A DNA stretch of 64,000 nt from Triticum aestivum (Eukaryota > Streptophyta > Magnoliopsida > Poales > Poaceae). Every line of letters begins with the position of its first letter. Position 1 is the first letter of the stretch. The notes under the pieces are model-generated. The model saw only the letters and a program-made list of their open reading frames with translations. It was not told the DNA's origin and did not search any database. Positions 58,027 through 64,000 of the stretch are shown piece by piece. A program made the translations under genes and the position numbers. The stretch is from contig NC_057813.1 of NCBI RefSeq assembly GCF_018294505.1, positions 313,982,900 to 314,046,899 of the forward strand, in the 5' to 3' direction.

Positions 58027-58860
58027 CAACGTGGTTGGGTGACCTGCTTTCATACATAAGATGCAGCAAGTCTGCTAGTTGTCTGTCCGTGATTTCATGC
58101 CTGAAGTACCAGAAAATTACGATGGCAAGCTAAACCCCATAGAGTTCTTAGGCATTTACACAATCGCTGTGTAGGCTGCCAGAGGAAGGGATGAGAAATT
58201 CTGGCCAACTATTTCCCATTGGCACTCAAGCCCAATGTGAGATCTTGGTTGATGAATTTGCCAGAAAACTCCATTTCTTCATGGTCAGATCTTTGCAACA
58301 AGTTCGTTGGTGCCTTTACCGGAGGACAGAAAGGCCCCGGGTTGTCCAATGACTTGCAAGTGATCCCACAAAAGGAAGGAGAAGATCTATACAAATATAT
58401 CCAGAGATTTAGTTGTGTACACTGCAACATACCGAATGTGCACCCTGCAGATGTAATTGTCGCATTTCATACGAATGTGCACAATCGCAAGATGCAGGAA
58501 AAGATGCATATACGGTTGCCGAAGACTGTCAATGATCTTTATACGTTGGCGGATAAATGTGCACGCGCTGAAGAGGGAAGAAGGCTTCCTGGGGAAGATG
58601 CCGGGATTGAAGTTGACTCTGACGACAACGATACCGCCACCCCAAAGAAGGAAGGTCAAAGGAGCAACTGGAAGTGCAAGGCAAGTCAGTTATGGCCGTG
58701 CAAGGGTCCGACGATTCCAGCCCTGCAAAAAAATCCAAGAAGGAAAACACCGGCAAGGAAGTGGTTGCATGCGCTCATTGCCAGGATGCTGTGGTAGGAG
58801 AGAAGACCGACAAGTCTAATGGGCCATACTACAAGATTCACCAAACCAAAAGGTCACGAC
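58027..58860 (+). pseudogene. Gag fragment of another Gypsy element
   Basis: The frame from 58080 carries MPEVP.NYDGKLNPIEFL-type residues, ALKPNVRSWLMNLPENSISSW, LCNKFVGAFTGG and QEKMHIRLPKTVNDLY, a Retrotrans_gag domain. It has stops and a frameshift (in-frame TAG near 58173). Near 58770-58850 the frame approaches a zinc knuckle (CAHC..KIHQTK) and is cut off by the next element's LTR at 58861. The left border touches the Gypsy LTR at 58026. Confidence 0.75.
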
Positions 58861-59767
58861 TGTCGGTCTTCTGGGAACGGGGGTCCCCAGACTTGCCTAC
58901 CTGCGGCCTGCAGCGTGGCTGGACCAGTGGCCCAGTACGGCCCGTCTTCATCAACAAACACTCAAGACCCTCGCGAGGGGCCAAGCCTCGTGGGGCGGAT
59001 GACACAAGGCCTCCTCACGGGCGGCCTCACCAGGCGGGCTCGCGAGGAGGCGGAGAAATCAAGGCAAGGGGTACCTCGCGAGGTGCTCGTGACACAAGCC
59101 ATAACGATAAAGACTAGGCGGGTGCCAGGCGGGCGCAGTATCCTCGTTTCCTCTTTGGTGCAAAGGGGGCATGCGCAGGCACGGAGTACCGAGGCATCAG
59201 GCAAAGGTTTCCATATCGGTGCAACGAGACCAAGACGAGCAGAGCGGCAGGACGGAGGTCACCATGGAGCCCAAGACGGCGTCATCACCAGTGCCTTTGG
59301 CAGTCGAAGACCACCTTTAGTCAGGATAGCATGTACTAGTTGTCCCCTTTCAAAAGGACCAATGTTGACTCCCTTACCGCACAATATTTTGGAAGAGGAC
59401 CAGGGCCTCTATAAATAGAGCTAGCCACCATAGTAGGAAGGGATGGAGAATCTCATCTAGAGCCAACAGAGACGGATCGACTCCTCTCCAAACACACCAC
59501 CACAAGAACACCTCTCCTTGCAAGGTCGTTCTTCCTCTGTACTGTTCATCATCAGCCCAAGAGGCAATCCACCACACCACACATTGGATTAGGGTATTAC
59601 ACCACAACGGTGGCCCAAACCAGTATAAACCTCATGTCTGTTGTGTTGTTCATCGTTCTAGCTTAGAATCGCGGCGAGGTTGTGAGCGTGTATCGGTAGG
59701 GAGAAGATCTTCGTGTGCACCCCAGAGTTTGAACCTTAAGGGTTTTACTGGAACCCGATATCCGACA
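58861..59767 (+). repeat. 5' LTR, TCGCGAG-rich
   Basis: Begins TGTCGGTCTTCTGGGAAC and ends GATATCCGACA, 907 bp, with TATA box TATAAATA at 59410-59417. CTCGCGAG palindromes occur repeatedly in 58970-59090. Confidence 0.9.
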
Positions 59768-59769
59768 TA

Positions 59770-59787
59770 TGGCACGCCAGGTAGGGG
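59770..59787 (+). other. Primer binding site
   Basis: TGGCACGCCAGGTAGGGG begins two bases after the LTR. It resembles the common grass Gypsy primer site TGGCGCGCCAGGTAGGGG, with one change. Confidence 0.75.
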
Positions 59788-59837
59788 TGCGCCGAAATCT
59801 TTTCCGCTGATCTGCGTCCCATCACTTCGTCGCATCC

Positions 59838-60900
59838 ATGGCAAACGCTCGTCGAGCCCGCACCGAGCGTCGGGCTGCTCTCGCCGCCCGCGTCACCCAG
59901 ACGGCTCCCATCAGTGGGCCTCCGCGTTCTCCATCGTCTGCCACCAACGCCGCCACCGGCCCGGCGGGGAACGAGCAGCAAGCATCTTCGCTGCACCCCT
60001 CGGTGCGGCGGGAAGGCCGCACTGCCACTCCGTCACTGACCCCAGTTGGTTTGTCGTCTCACGCTCGTTGCATCCCCACGGACGAGCAGGCCACGTTTCT
60101 CCTGGCACCTGAGCTCCTGCACTACCGCCCCGTCAACGACCTCTATGAGGAGTGGCTCGCTCGCATCACCGAGCTCGTCAGCGCCGCAGGGGGCTCTCCC
60201 GCCCCTCTCGCTGCCTCGCCCTCTGTCATGCATGGGCGACGCAGCTCAGGGAGCACCTTCGCCACCTCCTCCCCAAGAAGGCGCCCTGGCTCCAAGGCGC
60301 GCGACCCCTGGACGTGACCCACCGCGCTCGCTGCCTGCGCGACAAGAAAGAAGCTGCCAAGAAATTCCTCGGCCTTAAGAAGGTGCTCACGTGCTCCCTG
60401 CAGCAGCAGGACAATACCGCATCCCTGCGCCAGCACGCCAAGACCTCGCGCTTCCCCTGGAGGCGGTGCGCGGGAACCATCAAGAGCAAGCCCCACGTCT
60501 GCAAAAGGCTCCAGTGGCCACAACAGGTTGTCGTGCCTTCACCACCGAGCTGCGTAGCGTCACCTGGCCCGGCAAGTTCAAGCCGGATCTACCTCCTCGC
60601 TACGACGGTACTGCCGACCCCGCGGAGTTCCTGTAGCTCTACGAGTTGGGCATCGAAGCGGCCAACAGAGACGAAAAGGTCATGGCCAACTAGTTTCCCA
60701 TGGCCCTCACCGGTGTCCCGCACATTTGGCTGCTCAACCTGCCAACATCTTCTGTGGCCTCCTATGAGGAGCTGCGCAACCTCTTCCTCACCCACTACGC
60801 AGCGCCGGTGCCCCCGGTCGTCGCAGCTCTCCTGGGCGGCTCGCAGGCCTTCCTCCTCTGCCGCCACCGCCAAGGAGGAATGATGACCGCCACCTGGACA
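59838..60900 (+). pseudogene. Gypsy gag, broken
   Basis: ATG 59838 opens MANARRARTERRAALAARV and a proline/serine-rich N-terminal part to a stop at 60317. After a frame change the core appears: FKPDLPPRYDGTADPAEFL, LYELGIEAANRDEKVMAN, FPMALTGVP..WLLNLP and SYEELRNLFLTHY (60570-60800). TAG replaces a Gln codon at about 60634 and a Trp codon at about 60691. The zinc knuckle is not visible. Confidence 0.75.
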
Positions 60901-60944
60901 AGGGGGCTGGGGGCTTCCAGGAGCCATGTGCTATCGCTTGTATC

Positions 60945-61628
60945 TTGGGCAGTGCCCAGGCCCCAACCTCTCAGCGCATCTTCAAGCAATTTGCTCGCGA
61001 GGTGAATGCAGTCCTCCCCAAGCATGAGGCCACGCGCCCGCTCAGGTGGTCCAAGTGCACCATCACTTTCAGCTCAGCAGATCAACTCAAGTGTGTGGCT
61101 ACAACTGGCGTCCTCCCGATGCTTTGTTCCCCAGTCATCAGCAGCGTGCAAGTTACCAGGACCCTCATCGATGGCGGCACATGGCTCAACATTCTGTCCG
61201 TCAAGATGTTCAACAACCTTGAAGTGCCATATGATCAACTCGAGCCTACCAAGCCTTTCTCAGGAGTTACTGACGGCTCCACGACCCCGATAGGGCAGGT
61301 CCGCCTCCCTGTCACTTTCGGGCAGCACAACAACTACCACAACGAGCTCATCGACTTCGACGTCGCCCACATCCGCCTGCCATACAATGCCATCCTCAGG
61401 TATCCGGCCCTGGCCAAGTTCATGGCGGTGACCCACCATGGCTACAACCTCCTCAAGATGCTGGGAAGCGGCAGAATCATCACAGTCCCCTACGAAGAGA
61501 AGGATGCGGTGTGCTCCCTCGAGCGCGCCTTCCAGGCTGCATCAATCAAGGACCCAGACAGCAAGGGCGAGAACCCTCCCGAGGCAGTCCCCAAGAAGAA
61601 GAAGACATCGCCCAGCTCAAGGCCTTAG
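60945..61628 (+). pseudogene. Gypsy protease region
   Basis: Landmarks are FKQFAREVNAVLP, ITFSSADQLKC, RTLIDGGTWLNIL (active site, D-G-G), VRLPVTFG and DFDVAHIRLPYNAILRYPAL..FMAVTHHGYNLLKM. The order and spacing are those of a Gypsy protease and linker to RT. The open frame is 228 codons, ending at TAG 61626-61628. Confidence 0.8.
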
Positions 61629-61639
61629 GAGGTTGGCAT

Positions 61640-62245
61640 CTCCGAGGTGTCGCATCAGGATCCGCGCCCGTGCAAGGGGCGCCTCCCACCATTGCATAGG
61701 AAGGCGCGCCCGGCACCCTCCTCGGGCAGGGCTCGGGGGCTCTCTTCTGGAGGGCCTCAGACTTTGCCAAAATCATGAGGGAGGCGCTTGGGCACCACTT
61801 GGAGGCGTGCTTCGCAGCAGGTTTCTCTCAGGAAGGCATGGGGCGTGAAAAGCCCAACCCTCAGGAGTTCATCACCAAGACCACTCAGGAGCTTCAGGAA
61901 GCAAGAGCCATGCGCGGCGATCGCCGTTTGCTTGGCGTAGCTCCCCATCCAGGCGAGGATGGCGGGCTGCGCGTCTGCATCAATTTCCCAGGGCTCAACC
62001 GAGCCACGTCTCAGGAGCGCCTCCGGCCCTCGCACGTGGGACGTTGTGAGGGTCCGCCGCACAGCTACGTTCGCATGCCTTTCAGCCTTCCGAAAGCACC
62101 TGCTACTCACCAGCGCCATCTGCGGAGGATTCTGGCGGCTCAGGAGGGCAGGCATCACGCGGTCCTGGCAGAGATGGAGATGGTCCTCGAGGAACCGCCT
62201 GGACCCCCAGAGCCTCCCAAGGCTCAGGGCTCCGGTGGCTCATGA
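61640..62245 (+). pseudogene. Collapsed reverse transcriptase remnant
   Basis: A frame at 61775-62245 retains LRVCINFPGLNRA (RT block 2, usual CIDF..LN.A) and, only about 30 residues later, YVRMPFSLPKAPATHQRHLRRIL (block 4, usual MPFGL.NA.ATYQR). The stretch between is shortened and the YxDD block after it is gone. Enzyme activity is not possible. Confidence 0.65.
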
Positions 62246-63520
62246 GGATCGGCCTCTTCGTCGGGCACCTTCAGCTACTCCAACACCCCCTCTACAATGG
62301 TACCAGGTGACAACTTCTGAGTTCATTTCAGCTGGGAGCGCCCTCAGAGCTGCATCACTCCCAGGTCACGTGGGTCAGTCCCTGCAGCATGTATCCCTTT
62401 TGCTCATGTCTTTAGTTTGCCTTGCTGGGGGCGCCCCTCGGGCTGCATCATCCCCAAGACGCTCGGGCCTGACCCAGTGGCATGTATCACCCTTGCATTT
62501 ATCTCAGCTAATTTGCCCTTCATGCTTAACCTGCCTGAGATTATCACTTGCTCGATTGACACCCACCTTTGGAGCCACTTGCGCTGGCACGGCGCTTGCG
62601 CATGGATCCGTCCCTGCAACATCGACAAATATAAGTTGTCGAGCTCTGGCCCACGGCAGCCCCGCAAGCGTCACCTCACCAGGCCCTCAGTGCCCCCACC
62701 ACTCTCTCGGAGCAACCAATGGTCGGTCGGCAATCGTAATGGCAACCAGTGCTTTTCTCGTGTTGGTTTACAGGAACCTCCTGAGGTCTACAGTGGGTGG
62801 CACCACGAGCTCTCTCCTTCTTTCCCGCGCGATCCGCTTGCACGTTAAAAGGGGGGCTCCTGAGTATTGCGATTTAGGAGCTCTTACTGGCTCTCCAGCC
62901 CTCACCCCCTGGCCTGGTCCACGGCATCATGACCTGGCATACCAGCGGCGGCTGAGCTCGCACGAGGGTCGGGACCTGAGGACCTAGAGCACAAAGGAGA
63001 GCATGGAGAAGAGAGGGGAAGCTCGTGAGGGCCTAACCTAGCTACATCCCAGCTGCCGACATACAAGTTTGGCGCAACGCGAAGAAACGACTCCATGTTT
63101 TCGAGATAAGTTTCGCACCTGGAATAGCTAATAGATGCGACGCAGAATATCCACATAATGCGGCTCTGTGACGGCAATGTTGCCTTCCTTTCTCATCTTT
63201 CGGCGGCTGCTTGTGCGCTAAAGGGGACCTCTTGAGCATCGCGCCTCAGGGGCTCTTACTGGACCTCGTGCCGCTCACCTCCTGGCCTTGACCACGGCAT
63301 AGCGACCTGGCATACCAGCGACGGCTGAAGCCTGCCTGGGGACCGGGACTTTTCAGCGTAGAGCACCAAGTCGCCGTGAAGCTAGAAAGGGGGAACCAAG
63401 CCGGGACAGGACAAGCATTCACACCGCTTCATAATGAGGATAATGTCAACAAAAGACATCGCAGAAACTTTACATGCCACCATGGGGTGTTTCCTCGATT
63501 CCTCGTAGGGAACAAAAGAC
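62246..63520 (+). repeat. Gypsy 3' interior with a duplicated unit
   Basis: Segment 62845-62990 (GGGGGCTCCTGAGTATTGCG, CTCTTACTGG, GACCTGGCATACCAGCG) recurs at 63220-63375 with changes. A looser repeat (GGGGGCGCCC..GGGCTGCATCA.CCC) is at 62335 and 62427. No coding sequence is recognised. Confidence 0.65.
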
Positions 63521-63527
63521 GCAAATC

Positions 63528-63998
63528 CTAAGGAGCCCTAACTACACGCGCCTCCATGGCCGACGCCATCATCAACAGTGGGCCACGGGAGGCCGGCGCC
63601 AACCCCATCCAGATCTGCTGTGCTGGCGGCGTGATGCAGCCGCCTTGCTCCGGGCGCGACGCGAGCTCAGGGGCACGTAGCTGTCGTCGCTCGCGAGAGG
63701 AGTCCACGGTGTGGACTCCAGGAGCAACGGCACGCGCCGCCATAGTTCGCCGACCTCGCCTGCAGCACGAACGGCGTCGCTCGTCGTATCCTTCTCCAGG
63801 TCCCTCAGCGCGGGCATATAAGGGTAGTGGGAACCCAGGAGGTGGCCGCTGGCACCAAGGCCTCGTCATCTCCGGCCTCGCAACCTCGTCGCGGCGGCAC
63901 GGAACCGGCCATTTCTTCGGCGGTAGTGGGTCAGGCCCCTCCCAGGGGGCCTTTCCTTTCTCTGCGGCTGAGAACCTACAGATCGGTGCCATTGGCAT
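63528..63998 (-). other. Antisense ORF of the Gypsy 3' region
   Basis: 156 codons on minus, rich in Arg, Pro and Ala (MPMAPICRFSAAEKGK at the start). It could be the end of an antisense gene like the one at 7517, but no domain is recognised and the window ends here. A chance ORF in GC-rich DNA is equally possible. Confidence 0.25.
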
Positions 63999-64000
63999 CG

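Larger units (their letters stand above)
58861..64000 (+). mobile_element. Gypsy retrotransposon, 5' part (right end outside the window)
   Basis: The 5' LTR (58861-59767), primer site (59770-59787), gag, protease, a collapsed RT and a long 3' region are present on +. The LTR matches the solo LTR at 10825-11727. No integrase and no YxDD catalytic motif are seen, so it is non-autonomous. The 3' LTR, and thus the target duplication, is beyond the window; the left flank is ACGAC. Confidence 0.85.

Noticed and set aside
59838..60927. Several overlapping ORFs on both strands in the gag area, including 243 codons at 60152-60883
   Set aside because: GC-rich gag sequence opens neighbouring frames. 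Only the frames with gag motifs were kept.

Overview
This window is intergenic DNA of a large, repeat-rich grass genome, most likely a Triticeae species (wheat, barley or a relative). I infer this from nested Gypsy-type LTR retrotransposons, CACTA (En/Spm) DNA transposons, Stowaway-type MITEs and small Helitron-like elements. I see no intact, clearly functional host gene. Nearly every coding region is transposon-derived or a captured, damaged host gene. Family names such as Sabrina or Jorge cannot be assigned without a repeat library, so I use structural names.

Layout from left to right. (1) 1-7.4 kb: a decayed CACTA Tnp2 transposase gene (+) split by a 4.7-kb Gypsy-like LTR element (148-4856, TSD TAGTG). 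(2) 7.4-12.995 kb and 54.382-58.026 kb: two halves of one Gypsy element lying on the minus strand (5' LTR 57565-58026, then gag and protease, with an antisense Transposase_28 gene on + at 7.5-10.7 kb). Its antisense-gene end carries a solo LTR (10825-11727, TSD TTTAC). (3) 12996-54378: a 41.4-kb CACTA-type unit with matching terminal inverted repeats and a TCC duplication, inserted in the pol frame of that Gypsy element. (4) 58027-58860: a gag fragment of another Gypsy element (+), cut by (5) 58861-64000, a Gypsy element with a complete 5' LTR, PBS, gag, protease and a collapsed RT that runs out of the window.

The CACTA unit is the most interesting part. Its interior holds a DUF4283-type gene, an F-box/DUF295 gene, a second DUF295-like fragment, two DEDD-type 3'-5' exonuclease-like genes, an unknown pseudogene and, next to the right end, a multi-exon coiled-coil gene that may be the element's own second protein. 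The F-box gene is split by a very young 11.9-kb LTR element with 3.85-kb LTRs and no coding capacity (LARD-like; 20287-32200, TSD ATGAT). A solo LTR of the family seen at 148-4856 sits at 50548-51525. MITEs and Helitron-like elements are nested within each other near 44 kb.

The order of events can be partly read from the nesting: Gypsy (minus strand) first, then the CACTA unit, with the LARD, the solo LTR and the MITEs lying inside the CACTA unit. All boundaries were read by eye. Exon limits without a clear splice signal are approximate.
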